A stretch of 64,000 nucleotides of DNA, from the NCBI RefSeq assembly GCF_019931065.1, contig NZ_JAIOUQ010000007.1, positions 319,962 through 383,961 of the forward strand. The letters run 5' to 3'. The stretch comes from Methanobacterium spitsbergense. GTDB taxonomy: Archaea; Methanobacteriota; Methanobacteria; Methanobacteriales; Methanobacteriaceae. Positions within the stretch are counted from its first letter, which is position 1. Each line of letters begins with the position of its first letter. The notes beneath the pieces are model-generated. The model saw nothing but the letters and a program-made list of their open reading frames with translations, searched no databases and was not told the origin of the DNA. This document shows positions 25,712 through 35,773 of the stretch, one piece after another. The position numbers were made by a program, and so were the translations under genes.

Positions 25712-26047
25712 TTAAAGATAATAGATTATGTAAATGGATAATATTAGATAAATTATTATACCAATTCCTAAAGCTGCAAATAATTCGAGTCGGGGAAGTA
25801 AATAAACTAAGCAAAATAGGAATAAGATCCATACTGGTGGTAAAATCAGAAGCCCTTTAATATAATTTAATACGGGTAAACTTCCTATTTGGCTATAGAT
25901 GGTTATAATACTCATGGCGGTAATAATTGGAAACATTGCAATGAATGCAGCTAATATTCCCTTATCACGAGTCCCTTAATAAGTGACAAGAGTTAGTATA
26001 GAACCTCCTATTATAAAATAGATTATGAATTTTAAACCTTCTCTCAT
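25712..26047 (-). pseudogene. Small membrane protein (DUF3147-like) interrupted by one in-frame TAA
   Basis: The frame starts with ATG at 26047 and reads MREGLKFIIYFIIGGSILTL, then VTY, then TAA (25976-25978). It continues in the same frame with GTRDKGILAAFIAMFPIITAMS through three further hydrophobic segments to the stop at 25712. Ignoring the stop, this is a 110-residue protein with four membrane segments. The pattern G-S/T-R-x-K-G-x-L-A-A-x-I-A-x-x-P resembles the DUF3147 family, which supports one continuous gene. Either it is recently inactivated or the TAA is a sequence error. Confidence 0.7.
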
Positions 26048-26172
26048 GCTAGTTCATTTCTCCTTATTAAGGCATTATGTAGTCATATATATGGAGTTAT
26101 AAGGTTATTATAGGTTAAATATTCGTTTACAAATTTAAAATAGATTAATATGTATTTTATTTTGATTATGAA

Positions 26173-26985
26173 TCATTTTGGACTGTTTTTGTTTCGATTA
26201 CAAATATAATTCTGTCTATCATTTTTATTTTCTTTCCAAGATTTAAATGGGTTTTCTTCTAGACAGTATTCCAAAATCTTCTCATCCAATGCAACTGCTT
26301 CGTCACGATATCTTAAAGCTTCTTCATTTCTGTTCAAGATTTTAAGGATAAATAATTTACAATATATTGCATTGATATTCTCTGGATCTAATTTCAATAG
26401 CCTGTTAAATATTTCCAATGCATTGTCATATTCTTCAATTTCTGCTAGTGCAAGTCCTTTACTGTAAAGAATCTTTGTATTTTCAGGATGTGATTTTAAA
26501 ATTTTGCTAAATATTTTAATTGCTTTATTATATTCTTCCAATTCTAATAATGCAAGTCCTTTACTGTATAATACTTTAGGATTTTCAGAGTCCAATTTAA
26601 GGGATTTATTGTATAAATCCAATGCTTTTTTATATTTTTCTAATTTTAAAATTGATCCTATCAACAGTAAAATTAAAAGCAAAGTTCCTATAACCAATAT
26701 ATTTATTGAAAGTGTACTTAACCCATTTACAATGTAATTTGAGTGTATAATCATGTTATGGGGAAATAACGGAGAAAAATACAGAATTGACATTCCTAAC
26801 ACAACTACAGTTACTATTATTATATAGGTAGTTTTGTTGTAATATTCCTTTAAAAAGAATGTTGTATCTAATATGGCTATAAAACCATAAATACCTAAAT
26901 AAAAACTTAAAAATGTTTTATAAGTAAAAAATGCCAATGAAATAAGAATTATTCCCAATATTATTGTTGTTATCGATTTTTTCAT
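26173..26985 (-). CDS. Membrane-anchored tetratricopeptide repeat protein
   Basis: This encodes 270 residues from the ATG at 26985 (AAGGAT upstream); an earlier ATG at 27024 is possible. There are three to four transmembrane segments in residues 1-115, followed by at least three TPR units (YKKALDLYNKSLKLDSENPKVLYSKGLALLELEEYNKAIKIFSK and repeats) and a charged tail. TPR arrays bind other proteins. Two adjacent repeats are nearly identical (YSKGLALLELEEYNKA against YSKGLALAEIEEYDNA), which points to recent internal duplication. Partner unknown. It is preceded by the large leader region of the mrt operon on the opposite strand. Confidence 0.8.
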   Translation of the reverse strand: MKKSITTIILGIILISLAFFTYKTFLSFYLGIYGFIAILDTTFFLKEYYNKTTYIIIVTVVVLGMSILYFSPLFPHNMIIHSNYIVNGLSTLSINILVIGTLLLILLLIGSILKLEKYKKALDLYNKSLKLDSENPKVLYSKGLALLELEEYNKAIKIFSKILKSHPENTKILYSKGLALAEIEEYDNALEIFNRLLKLDPENINAIYCKLFILKILNRNEEALRYRDEAVALDEKILEYCLEENPFKSWKENKNDRQNYICNRNKNSPK

Positions 26986-27024
26986 TTTTTTTATCCTTAA
27001 TTCCTTTGATTTATGGAATATCAA

Positions 27025-27324
27025 GGATTATTTATCACTTTATTTTATCTAATCAATGACATGGGTATTAATTATTAAATATTTAAACTTTTACATGTAA
27101 AATTTAATCAATTTCTAAACAATTTTTATGGTTAGAAATCGGAACAATATGTATTATTCTTTTTATTGAAGCATGGAAACACATTTTTTTTGTATTATTC
27201 TTATTGTATTTATACAGTAGTTGAATTTTAGATTGATATTTATTATTTTTTTTATTAAATATGCCGCTGAAAAATGAAAATAAGTATTACTGCCAATTAA
27301 AATGTTTGTTTTCTAAATGTAAAC
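27025..27324. other. Gene-free upstream part of the mrt regulatory region
   Basis: This stretch between the divergent TPR gene and the mrt promoter has no frame of note. It is extremely AT-rich with long T runs. It may hold binding sites for regulators of mrt, but no clear palindrome was seen before the TATA box. Confidence 0.35.
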
Positions 27325-27646
27325 TTTATATAGTAAATGACTATCAATAATAAAATAACTGATGGTCATATTGTTACTATTAGTTAGATGGATATTGTAA
27401 TATCCACTATGGAATGAAGAAAGAACAGATCATATTTAAAAACCTGTTCAAATGTTCTTTTCCAAGCTTACAACAGAATTTGGAATAATATTAATCAAAA
27501 ACAATAAAATTTAATTATTTTCCCTCCTACAAAAACAAAATCAATTATATGGAAGTTTAACTGTATTTTTCCAAAAAAAATTGTAACTTTTCATTCCATC
27601 TTAATTTCATTTTATAATGAAAACAACTCAAAGAGGTGTAAAAGTA
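27325..27646 (+). promoter_or_regulatory. mrt operon promoter and long hairpin-rich leader
   Basis: A TATA box TTTATATA lies at 27325-27332, so transcription should start near 27355, leaving a leader of about 290 bases before mrtB. The leader contains a perfect inverted repeat TGGATATT-GT-AATATCCA (27389-27406). It also contains AAAGAACAG (27420-27428), which can pair either with CTGTTC (27444-27449) or with TGTTCTTT (27453-27460), two mutually exclusive hairpins. GAGGTG precedes the mrtB ATG at 27647. The positions are seen in the sequence; a regulatory switch is inference. Confidence 0.5.
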
Positions 27647-28978
27647 ATGCCAACGTATGAAGATAGAATAGACCTATACGGGGTTAATGGAAAACTTTTA
27701 GAGGAAAATGTTCCTTTAGAAGCTGTAAGTCCAATGATGAACCCTACAATCGAGAAAATAGTACATGAAGTTAAACGTTCTGTTGCTGTAAACTTATCAG
27801 GGATTGAAAATTCTCTGGAAAAAGCAGCCTTTGGTGGTAAATCAAATTTTGTCCCTGGAAGAGAATTGAAGATTGCCTTGACCGAAAATGCAGATGTACT
27901 ATCTGAAAAGATTAGAAAGATGATCCAGGTTTCAGATGATGATGATTTCAACATCAAATTGATCAATGGTGGGGATCAGATGCTTGTACAGATGCCGTCA
28001 CAAAGAATGACAATGGCAGCTGATTACACAGTTTCTACTCTAGTTACCGGCGGAGCAGTTATTCAGGCGATAATCGACACATTTGATATAGATAAATTTG
28101 ATGCTCCTGCTGTTAAAACAGCAGTACTAGGAAGATATCCTCAAAGTGTGGATTTCATGGGTGCAAATGTCACTGCACTACTTGGACCACCTGTTATGCT
28201 CGAAGGACTTGGATATGGTCTTAGAAATATTATGGCCAACCATGTTGTTGCAATTACTAAGAAAAACACACTCAATGCGGTGGCATTATCTTCAATTCTT
28301 GAACACACTGCTATGTTTGAAACTGGTGATGCATTAGGTGCTTTTGAAAGATATCATTTATTGGGAATGGCATATCAGGGATTAAACGCTAATAATCTTG
28401 TTTTTGATCTTGTAAAAGAAAATGGAAAGGGAACTGTCGGTACTGTTGTTGCATCACTGGTAGAAAGAGCTCTTGACGATGGAGTGATTAAAGTAGAAAA
28501 AACCATGCCATCAGGATACAAGATATATGAACCAAATGATTGGGCATTATGGAATGCATATGCTGCATCAGGACTTATAAGTTCTGTAATAGTAAATATT
28601 GGTGCATCAAGAGCTGCTCAGGGAATAGCATCCACAATTCTATATTACAACGATATATTAGAATTTGAAACAAGTCTTCCTGGTGTGGACTATGGGCGTG
28701 TTGAGGGAACAGGAGTAGGAATGAGCTTTTTCTCTCATTCAATTTATGGTGGTGGAGGTCCAGGTACTTTCCATGGAAACCATGTGGTTACAAGACATAG
28801 TAAAGGATTTGCAGTACCCTGTGCTGCAGCTGCAATGTGTTTAGATGCAGGAACTCAGATGTTTTCTACTGAAGCTACTTCAGGATTAGTGGGAACAGTT
28901 TATGGGGATATAGAATATTTCAAAGAGCCTATCAAGTATGTTGCTGATGGTGCGCGTGAAATAAAAGATAATATTTAA
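27647..28978 (+). CDS. mrtB: Methyl-coenzyme M reductase II, beta subunit
   Basis: This is the beta subunit of the (alpha-beta-gamma)2 enzyme that releases methane from methyl-coenzyme M and coenzyme B with the nickel cofactor F430. The 443-residue protein begins [12 protein letters not shown] and has the family blocks [55 protein letters not shown] and [25 protein letters not shown]. The ATG at 27647 follows GAGGTGTAA; an upstream in-frame ATG would add ten residues absent from the family. The operon order B-D-G-A without mcrC identifies isoenzyme II (mrt), usually favoured when hydrogen is plentiful. Confidence 0.96.
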   Translation: MPTYEDRIDLYGVNGKLLEENVPLEAVSPMMNPTIEKIVHEVKRSVAVNLSGIENSLEKAAFGGKSNFVPGRELKIALTENADVLSEKIRKMIQVSDDDDFNIKLINGGDQMLVQMPSQRMTMAADYTVSTLVTGGAVIQAIIDTFDIDKFDAPAVKTAVLGRYPQSVDFMGANVTALLGPPVMLEGLGYGLRNIMANHVVAITKKNTLNAVALSSILEHTAMFETGDALGAFERYHLLGMAYQGLNANNLVFDLVKENGKGTVGTVVASLVERALDDGVIKVEKTMPSGYKIYEPNDWALWNAYAASGLISSVIVNIGASRAAQGIASTILYYNDILEFETSLPGVDYGRVEGTGVGMSFFSHSIYGGGGPGTFHGNHVVTRHSKGFAVPCAAAAMCLDAGTQMFSTEATSGLVGTVYGDIEYFKEPIKYVADGAREIKDNI

Positions 28979-28997
28979 AAAGTTTTACGGTGATGAT

Positions 28998-29486
28998 GTG
29001 GAAGAAATTAAAGCTGTAGACGTGAAAATATTTCCTTACAGGCGATTAAAACCCGAAACTACAGAAAAATTACTTAATGGGGTCATGGATCTAAATGGAA
29101 TTCTTAGGATTTTGATTAATGGTAAATCAATTCCTAAAATTGTTGGAAATGGTCCTGCAAAGGGAATTCAGGTAAATCATACTGATAGGAAGGTTATTGA
29201 AGTAAAAAAAGATAATTTTCAACTTTTAGTATCTGTTGGAGAGATAATAATAACCATAATGTATGAAGAACTGGATTTATTTCTGGAAAAATTAGAAAAC
29301 CTACTTGATAATAATTTATCATTTAAATATGATATTAAAGTGGGTATTTTTACAAAAACAGACGTCACTGTATCGGATTATTTAAAATTGGGTTTGGGAT
29401 TAGAAGAAAATATTGATCTCCATCTTATAGGGATGGTAGATCCAAATTCAAAATCCAAAGAAACTGTAAAATTAATAGGTGATTAG
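28998..29486 (+). CDS. mrtD: Methyl-coenzyme M reductase operon protein D
   Basis: McrD/MrtD is a small cytoplasmic protein encoded in mcr operons; it is not part of the purified enzyme and is thought to help in assembly or activation with F430. The 162-residue protein starts at a GTG after ACGGTGATGAT and shows the family pattern KIFPYRRLKPETTEKLLN, ILINGKSIPKIVGNGPAKG and GVQVNHxDRKxI (here GIQVNHTDRKVI). It starts 19 bases after mrtB and its stop lies one base before the mrtG ATG. Confidence 0.93.
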   Translation: MEEIKAVDVKIFPYRRLKPETTEKLLNGVMDLNGILRILINGKSIPKIVGNGPAKGIQVNHTDRKVIEVKKDNFQLLVSVGEIIITIMYEELDLFLEKLENLLDNNLSFKYDIKVGIFTKTDVTVSDYLKLGLGLEENIDLHLIGMVDPNSKSKETVKLIGD

Positions 29487-29487
29487 A

Positions 29488-30282
29488 ATGTCTTATGAAA
29501 TACAATACTCCCCTGGAGAAACAAAGATTGCTGAAAACCGTAAGAATCATATGGACCCGGATTTTGACCTTAAAAAAATCAGGGAAATAGCTGATGAGGA
29601 TATAGTAAGAATTTTAGGGCACAGAAACCCTGGAGAAGGTTATAAAAGTGTTCATCCTCCCCTCGAAGAAATAGATTTTGAGGAGGACATGATGAAAGAA
29701 ATGGTTGAACCAATACCGGGGGCTAAGGAAGGTAACAGAACAAGATATGTTCAATTTACAGATTCTATGTACAATGCACCTGCTCAACCTTATGACCGGG
29801 CAAGAACATACATGTGGAGATTTAGAGGTGTAGATACTGGAACACTTTCAGGAAGACAGGTTATAGAAATCAGAGAACTTGATCTCGAGAAAATATCTAA
29901 AACACTGATTGAAACCGAATTATTCGATCCAGCAAAGACTGGTATTAGAGGTGCAACAGTTCATGGACACTCATTAAGATTAGATGAGAACGGACTGATG
30001 TTCGATGCCCTACAACGGTATGTCTACAATGAAGAAACTGATCAGGTATCTTATATTAAGGACCAAGTAGGAAGACATCTGGATAAACCAGTTAACATGG
30101 GAGAGCCCCTGGATGAGGAACATCTCAAAGAAATAACCACCATTTACCGAAGTGACAACATCAGTATGCGTGATGACAAAGAAGCAATTCAGGCAGTTGA
30201 AACTATCCACGCAGCTAGAACTGATGGTGGGTTTGGTTTAGAAGTTTTCAAAAATGATTTAAAGCGTAAATTAGGTGAGTGA
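29488..30282 (+). CDS. mrtG: Methyl-coenzyme M reductase II, gamma subunit
   Basis: This is the gamma subunit of methyl-coenzyme M reductase. The 264-residue protein begins [20 protein letters not shown] and has the typical [67 protein letters not shown] and RDLE-type blocks. AGGTGAT lies just before the ATG, inside the end of mrtD. An in-frame ATT/ATA-type start further up is not needed. Its stop overlaps the ribosome binding site of mrtA, so the four genes are tightly coupled. Confidence 0.96.
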   Translation: MSYEIQYSPGETKIAENRKNHMDPDFDLKKIREIADEDIVRILGHRNPGEGYKSVHPPLEEIDFEEDMMKEMVEPIPGAKEGNRTRYVQFTDSMYNAPAQPYDRARTYMWRFRGVDTGTLSGRQVIEIRELDLEKISKTLIETELFDPAKTGIRGATVHGHSLRLDENGLMFDALQRYVYNEETDQVSYIKDQVGRHLDKPVNMGEPLDEEHLKEITTIYRSDNISMRDDKEAIQAVETIHAARTDGGFGLEVFKNDLKRKLGE

Positions 30283-30283
30283 A

Positions 30284-31939
30284 ATGGAACAAGACAAGAA
30301 GTTGTTTTTAAAAGCTTTAAAAAGTAAATTTAATGAGGATCCTAACGAACATTACACCAACTATTACTGCTATGGTGGTTGGGAACAGTCACCTCGAAAA
30401 AAGGAATTCAATGAATATTCTGAAAAACTAGTTAAAGAAAGGGGAGGACTTCCATTTTATAACCCTGACATTGGTGTGCCACTGGGTCAGAGGAAGTTAA
30501 TGTCTTACAAAGTCTCTGGAACAGACTCATATGTGGAAGGTGATGATCTTCATTTCTGTAACAACAGTGCTATTCAGCAGCTTTCAGATGATATTAAAAG
30601 AACAATTATAGTAGGTATGGATACGGCTCATTCAGTGCTTGAAAAACGTTTGGGTGTAGAAGTAACTCCCGAAACAATTAATGAATACATGGAAACAATA
30701 AACCATGCATTACCTGGAGGAGCAGTTGTACAGGAACATATGGTTGAGGTTCACCCTGGTCTTGTTGGTGATTGTTACGCCAAGATATTCACAGGAGATG
30801 ATGGCCTTGCTGATGAACTAGATCCACGTTTCCTTATAGATATTAACAGGGAATTTCCAGAAGAACAAGCTGAAATGCTGAAAAATTATATCGGTGCAAA
30901 AACATACCAGATAAGCAGAGTTCCAACGCTTGTTGTAAGAACCTGTGATGGTGGAACCGTATCAAGATGGTCTGCAATGCAAATAGGAATGAGTTTCATT
31001 TCTGCTTACAAACTCTGTGCAGGAGAAGCAGCTATAGCTGATTTTTCGTACGCTGCAAAACATGCAGATGTAATTGAAATGGGAACATTTTTACCTGCCA
31101 GAAGAGCAAGAGGGCCTAATGAGCCGGGTGGAATTGCATTTGGTGTATTGGCAGATATGATCCAAACATCAAGAATATCTGAAGATCCAGCAGAAATTAC
31201 CCTTGAGGTAATAGCTGCTGCAGCAGCAATTTATGACCAAATATGGTTAGGATCATATATGTCTGGTGGTGTTGGATTCACCCAATATGCAACAGCAGCA
31301 TACACAGATGACATTCTAGACGATTTTGTTTATTATGGAATGGAATATGTGGATAAAAAATATGGAATATGTGGAACAAAGGCAGATATGGAAGTTGTTA
31401 AAGACATTTCTACCGAAGTTACACTTTATGCAATGGAACAATATGAGATTCCCGCTCTTTTAGAAGATCACTTTGGAGGATCACAAAGAGCTGCAGTGGC
31501 ATCAGCAGCAGCAGGATGTTCAACAGCATTTGCAACAGGAAATTCCAATGCAGGAATTAATGGATGGTATCTCAGTCAGATACTACATAAAGAGGTCCAC
31601 AGCAGGTTAGGTTTCTATGGATACGATCTTCAGGATCAATGTGGAGCATCTAATTCTCTTTCAGTTAGAAGTGATGAAGGTTTAATTCATGAATTAAGAG
31701 GTCCAAATTATCCTAACTATGCAATGAATGTGGGACATCAGCCGGAATATGCAGGAATTGCTCAGGCTCCTCACGCAGCAAGGGGAGATGCATTTTGTGT
31801 CAATCCTTTAATAAAAATTGCATTCGCAGATAAAAACCTCGGATTCGACTTTAAAAATCCAAGAAAATCCATTGCCAAAGGGGCTTTAAGAGAATTTATG
31901 CCTGGCGGAGAAAGGGACTTAATTAACCCATCCGGTTAA
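30284..31939 (+). CDS. mrtA: Methyl-coenzyme M reductase II, alpha subunit
   Basis: This is the catalytic alpha subunit, 551 residues. Landmarks include [16 protein letters not shown] near the N-terminus, the ligand region [57 protein letters not shown], the active-site region with [16 protein letters not shown], and [15 protein letters not shown], which contains the glycine that becomes thioglycine. The sequence around it keeps the residues that carry the usual post-translational modifications. GGTGA precedes the ATG at 30284; the in-frame GTG nine bases earlier lies in that site. A hairpin terminator follows. Confidence 0.97.
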   Translation: MEQDKKLFLKALKSKFNEDPNEHYTNYYCYGGWEQSPRKKEFNEYSEKLVKERGGLPFYNPDIGVPLGQRKLMSYKVSGTDSYVEGDDLHFCNNSAIQQLSDDIKRTIIVGMDTAHSVLEKRLGVEVTPETINEYMETINHALPGGAVVQEHMVEVHPGLVGDCYAKIFTGDDGLADELDPRFLIDINREFPEEQAEMLKNYIGAKTYQISRVPTLVVRTCDGGTVSRWSAMQIGMSFISAYKLCAGEAAIADFSYAAKHADVIEMGTFLPARRARGPNEPGGIAFGVLADMIQTSRISEDPAEITLEVIAAAAAIYDQIWLGSYMSGGVGFTQYATAAYTDDILDDFVYYGMEYVDKKYGICGTKADMEVVKDISTEVTLYAMEQYEIPALLEDHFGGSQRAAVASAAAGCSTAFATGNSNAGINGWYLSQILHKEVHSRLGFYGYDLQDQCGASNSLSVRSDEGLIHELRGPNYPNYAMNVGHQPEYAGIAQAPHAARGDAFCVNPLIKIAFADKNLGFDFKNPRKSIAKGALREFMPGGERDLINPSG

Positions 31940-31960
31940 AATAAAATATATTTGACTTTA

Positions 31961-31990
31961 AAGTGGATAATATCCACTTATTTTTTTTTA
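31961..31990 (+). terminator. Terminator of the mrt operon
   Basis: AAGTGGATA (31961-31969) and TATCCACTT (31971-31979) form a nine-base-pair stem, followed at once by a run of nine to ten T. The stem core (GGATA/TATCC) is the same as that of the inverted repeat in the operon's leader at 27389-27406. Confidence 0.8.
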
Positions 31991-32158
31991 TTTATAATAT
32001 ACCAACATTTCAAAAAATAATTTTGTTAATATAAGATCAATTCTTTTAAGTGAATGATATTTAAAGGGTTATAACTACTAAATTAGACAAATTTAAAATA
32101 AGATCAATACAATAATGATTAAAAGATAATTAAATAAATATAATTCAAGGTGATTGTC

Positions 32159-32851
32159 ATGGCAATGGCAGATAGACGAGAAAGGGAAAAAAAGAAACGA
32201 CAGCATGATATTATTAATGCCGCCGAGAAATTATTCTTTTCTAAAGGTTACGACAAGGTTTCTATGAATGATATAGCTTTAGCAGTGGAATTATCCAAAG
32301 CAACTCTTTATCTTTACTTTGAAAACAAGGAGTCGTTGTTTTTTGCCATTGTTCTTCGAGGCACGAAAATTCTTAACTCAATGATCCTTGAACAAGTAGA
32401 AAATGAGTATAATGGCATGGATAAAATGTCAGCATATAGAAATGCATATTATAAATTTACAAAACAGTATCCTGATTATATCCAAATTTATAACTATTTT
32501 CAGTCTGGCCGATTCAACCTTGCAAATCAAGAAAAAACAAATAAAAAACCCAAACCTGCAATGAATTCCATCCCCTACGTTAATGAATGTGCAAATGAGA
32601 TAAATAGATTGCGTAAAGAAAGATTTTCAATCCTATGTAATTCAATTCAAAAGGGTATTGAAGATGGAACAATACGTCCAGATTTAGATCCTGTTGAAGT
32701 AGCAGTTTTATTATCGGCCATTTCTAAAAATTTATCGCATATACCTCCAGATCATGAAAAAGCCCTTGAAAACAGAGGAATAAGTCATGAAGATTATTTC
32801 AAAGATGTTGGTTTATTTATCCGGCATATGATAATAAATAGAACAGACTAA
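32159..32851 (+). CDS. TetR-family transcriptional regulator
   Basis: This is a 230-residue regulator with an N-terminal helix-turn-helix: IINAAEKLFFSKGYDKVSMNDIALAVELSKATLYLYFENKESLF is the classical TetR domain. It is followed by a larger all-helical ligand-binding domain (about residues 60-225) that shows no close family signature. The start ATG at 32159 has AAGGTGATT upstream; a second ATG two codons later is possible. It follows the mrt operon by 220 bases with a terminator between. TetR proteins usually repress their own or a neighbouring gene in response to a small hydrophobic ligand; the target is not evident. Confidence 0.9.
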   Translation: MAMADRREREKKKRQHDIINAAEKLFFSKGYDKVSMNDIALAVELSKATLYLYFENKESLFFAIVLRGTKILNSMILEQVENEYNGMDKMSAYRNAYYKFTKQYPDYIQIYNYFQSGRFNLANQEKTNKKPKPAMNSIPYVNECANEINRLRKERFSILCNSIQKGIEDGTIRPDLDPVEVAVLLSAISKNLSHIPPDHEKALENRGISHEDYFKDVGLFIRHMIINRTD

Positions 32852-33067
32852 AATTTTGAAATTAATATTACTGTAACTGTCAATCCAAGTGAAATAAATT
32901 GAACAATTCACAATTTTATAAATACATAAAAATCTATAATTACCATAGTTAATCAAACTTAATAAAAATAATAAGCATTCCACTATTTATTTCTTAAATT
33001 AAGATTTTAGTGTATTTGTCAACATTATTTTTGGTTAAAATTATAAATAATCAGTTACGGTGAAATA

Positions 33068-33973
33068 ATGAAAACCATTGTAAAATCTCCGGGTTCTGCC
33101 ACAATCATAAATGCAATAGCAACAGGATATGGTTCTGCATTTGGTATAAAACGTTATGTTACTGCTGAAGTTCAATTAAAAGGACCAGATTCATCAATAA
33201 TTTGCAGTGCTGATAGGGACGTTGACACGTCTCTAATGGAGATCTGTGTGAAAATGGTGATTAACAAATTTAAAGAAAATTATGGTGATATTGAAGTTGA
33301 TACAGGATTTTCAGTAAAAACAAGTTCAACACTTCCTGTTTCATCTGGCCTTTCAAGCAGCAGTGCAACATCAAATTCTATTGTAATGGCAACATCAAAG
33401 GCTTTAATGAAGGAATATGATATAAAATCCGATAAAATTGCATTTAATGATCTTGAACTCTTGAATATTGGGGTTGATGCATCTTTAGAAGCAGGAGTTA
33501 CCATTACAGGCGCATTTGATGATGCAAGCGCATCATTTTATGGGGGTTTCACTGTTACAAATAACAACACTAGAGAGATCCTAAAGATGCATGATATGGA
33601 GCAACAAAATATATTAGTGTATATGCCTAATAGAATTTCACCCACTGCACAATCAGATGTGAGGCGTATGAAACTCATTGCCCCACAAGTTAAACTGGCT
33701 TTTAATGAGGCTCTGCATGGAAATATATGCAATGCAATGACTTTAAATGGAATATTGTACTGTGCTTCGTTGGCATTTGACCCAAATATAGCCCTTGATG
33801 CTTTGGACGCTGGCGCAACTGCAGCAGGACTTTCAGGAACTGGGCCTGCATTTGTTGCAATGGCATCAAATGAAAATGTTGATAGGGTTTTGGAAGCATG
33901 GAGTTCCCTACCAGGACAGATCTTTTGTACAGAAGTTGATAATGAAGGTACCATGGTGATTGACAGTGGATAG
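33068..33973 (+). CDS. aroK: Shikimate kinase, archaeal GHMP type
   Basis: This archaeal shikimate kinase, unrelated to the bacterial AroK, phosphorylates shikimate in the chorismate pathway. The 301-residue protein belongs to the GHMP kinases: [22 protein letters not shown] at the N-terminus, the phosphate-binding loop [14 protein letters not shown] near residues 90-105, and the C-terminal [12 protein letters not shown] motif. Length is typical. GGTGAAATA precedes the ATG. The chorismate mutase gene overlaps its last eight bases, so the two are cotranscribed. Confidence 0.94.
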   Translation: MKTIVKSPGSATIINAIATGYGSAFGIKRYVTAEVQLKGPDSSIICSADRDVDTSLMEICVKMVINKFKENYGDIEVDTGFSVKTSSTLPVSSGLSSSSATSNSIVMATSKALMKEYDIKSDKIAFNDLELLNIGVDASLEAGVTITGAFDDASASFYGGFTVTNNNTREILKMHDMEQQNILVYMPNRISPTAQSDVRRMKLIAPQVKLAFNEALHGNICNAMTLNGILYCASLAFDPNIALDALDAGATAAGLSGTGPAFVAMASNENVDRVLEAWSSLPGQIFCTEVDNEGTMVIDSG

Positions 33974-34259
33974 GGAAGAAGCTTTAAGATTACTTCAAAC
34001 ATCAAGAAATAAGATAGATGAAATGGATGAATTGTTAATTGATCTTATAGAGAAAAGAACATTACTTGCCCGTGATATTCTTAATGCAAAGTTAGTTCTT
34101 GGCATAGAAATTGAAGATAAAAAACGGGAAGAATATATCCATACTAAAATTAAAGAAATAGCAAGAGAAAAGAATATTGATGAGGTCAGTCTTACCCGTA
34201 TAATAAAAATATTAACTGATATGAGTAAAGAAGAACAAAAGAAAATTTTAAGGAGGTAA
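33966..34259 (+). CDS. aroQ: Chorismate mutase (AroQ type)
   Basis: This enzyme converts chorismate to prephenate for phenylalanine and tyrosine synthesis. The 97-residue all-helical protein has the AroQ pattern: [30 protein letters not shown] with the active-site arginine, [14 protein letters not shown], and [26 protein letters not shown] start at 33966, five bases after GGTGAT, is preferred over a TTG two codons upstream. It overlaps the end of aroK and is followed four bases later by the S17e gene, so the three form one unit. Confidence 0.92.
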   Translation: MDREEALRLLQTSRNKIDEMDELLIDLIEKRTLLARDILNAKLVLGIEIEDKKREEYIHTKIKEIAREKNIDEVSLTRIIKILTDMSKEEQKKILRR

Positions 34260-34263
34260 AATT

Positions 34264-34452
34264 ATGGGAAATATTAGAACATCATTTGTTAAAAGAACAT
34301 CTAAAGAATTAATTGAAACTTACGAGGGTAAATTCACAACAGATTTTGATGAGAACAAAAAATTAGTTGAAGAATTCACTACAGTCAGCACAAAACATTT
34401 AAGAAATAAAATAGCTGGATATGTAACAAGATTAGTAAGGAATCAATCTTAA
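34264..34452 (+). CDS. rps17e: 30S ribosomal protein S17e
   Basis: This is the archaeal/eukaryotic-type small-subunit protein S17e: [20 protein letters not shown], then [39 protein letters not shown]. At 62 residues it has the normal archaeal length. AGGAGG precedes the ATG, overlapping the end of aroQ. It is the last gene of the aroK-aroQ-rps17e unit; a T run follows. Confidence 0.97.
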   Translation: MGNIRTSFVKRTSKELIETYEGKFTTDFDENKKLVEEFTTVSTKHLRNKIAGYVTRLVRNQS

Positions 34453-34498
34453 GCAAAGTCTTAAGCAACCTTAAACAAGAATTTCTTATTTTTTTTCC
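34448..34498 (+). terminator. Repeat plus T-run terminator after rps17e
   Basis: Three short repeats, CTTAAGCAA (34448-34456), CTTAAGCAA (34460-34468) and CTTAAACAA (34470-34478), are followed by TTATTTTTTTT (about 34487-34497). The T run fits an archaeal terminator. The role of the repeats is unclear. Confidence 0.4.
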
Positions 34499-34552
34499 AA
34501 AAATTCTTAATTCTCACAATAATTAGGGTTGAATTTAAAGGTGTGTATTTTA

Positions 34553-35773
34553 ATGGAAATAATAGTGGCCAAATTCGGTGGAACTTCTATAGGTAATGGA
34601 GATAGAATAAAAAAAGCTGCAGAATCTGTTGTTAAAGAATATATGAAGGGAAAGAAGGTAGTTGTTGTTGTATCAGCAATAAACAAAACAACAGATGAGA
34701 TTCTTAAGACAGTTGACGATGCAATTGGAGAATCCATTACAGAGAAACAACTTGCAGACATAATTTCAATGGGTGAAATTACAAGTGTGAGAGTATTCTC
34801 TTCAACAATAGAGTCTCTTGGTGTTAAATCCGAATACTTGGATCCTTATATGGATAACTGGCCCATTATTACCGATAGCAATTATTTAAATGCTAATATT
34901 AACTTTGAAATAACAGAGGCTAAAACAAAGGAACTTATAAAGATATTAGATCAGGGTATAATTCCTGTTCTGTGCGGTTTCATTGGTAAAGATGAGGATG
35001 GTACATTAACCACCCTAGGACGCGGTGGAAGTGATATTACTGCCTTTTTACTTGGACATTGTCTCAAGGCCGAAGAGGTTGTTATTGTAACAGATGTTGG
35101 CGGTGTAATGTCAACGGATCCAAACAAACTTCAATCTGCAAAAAAACTGGATAAAATATCAGTTGAAGAGATGAGAGACCTTGCAACACATGGTGCAAAG
35201 GTTTTACATCCCCATGCTTTAAGATACAAGGATCCGCTCATAAACGCCAAGATTATAGGATTTGAACACGGCGATCTATCTGCAATTGGAACCGAAATCA
35301 TAGGGCCAGCAGGTAACCATATGTTGAAAACCACAGCACTTAATGTGGAACCTATATCTGTTATAGCAGTAGTTGGAGAAGAGATACTAACCAAAATTGG
35401 AGTACTTTCAGCGCTCACTGATGCACTCGCAGAGAACAAAATTAATATCTATGGTATATCAACGGGTCAAAATTCTGTAACCCTATTCATTGATAAATCA
35501 TTAGTTGACACAGCACATGAAATACTACACGATGTAGTGGTACAATGCAATGATCTAAGTTCATTATCGGTTGGAACAGACATAGCAATGATAACAGTAG
35601 CGAGTCAGGACTTTATAGATACTCCTGGAATAATTACAAGGATAACTGAGCCTTTACGTAAAAATAAGATAAATATCGTAGAAATCTCTTCAAGTCAAAC
35701 TTCTGTAGTAATTTTTGTAGAATGGAATGATGGTAAAAGAGCTTATGAACTTGTAAGGAGCGTCTTAGAATGA
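34553..35773 (+). CDS. lysC: Aspartate kinase
   Basis: LysC phosphorylates aspartate, the first step toward lysine, threonine, methionine and diaminopimelate. The 406-residue protein starts [20 protein letters not shown] and has the amino acid kinase domain to about 275 ([42 protein letters not shown]), then two ACT domains at about 285-405 that are expected to bind lysine or threonine for feedback control. AAAGGTG lies before the ATG at 34553. Its stop overlaps the dapA start (ATGA), so the two are translationally coupled. Confidence 0.95.
   Translation: MEIIVAKFGGTSIGNGDRIKKAAESVVKEYMKGKKVVVVVSAINKTTDEILKTVDDAIGESITEKQLADIISMGEITSVRVFSSTIESLGVKSEYLDPYMDNWPIITDSNYLNANINFEITEAKTKELIKILDQGIIPVLCGFIGKDEDGTLTTLGRGGSDITAFLLGHCLKAEEVVIVTDVGGVMSTDPNKLQSAKKLDKISVEEMRDLATHGAKVLHPHALRYKDPLINAKIIGFEHGDLSAIGTEIIGPAGNHMLKTTALNVEPISVIAVVGEEILTKIGVLSALTDALAENKINIYGISTGQNSVTLFIDKSLVDTAHEILHDVVVQCNDLSSLSVGTDIAMITVASQDFIDTPGIITRITEPLRKNKINIVEISSSQTSVVIFVEWNDGKRAYELVRSVLE

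Noticed and set aside
27647..31939. The reductase operon as mcr (isoenzyme I)
   Set aside because: The operon lacks mcrC and has the order B-D-G-A, which is that of the mrt isoenzyme; the alpha subunit's N-terminus ([13 protein letters not shown]) also fits MrtA.
33538..34005. A 155-codon minus-strand frame opposite the shikimate kinase gene
   Set aside because: It is a shadow of a clear GHMP kinase gene and has no motif or ribosome binding site of its own.
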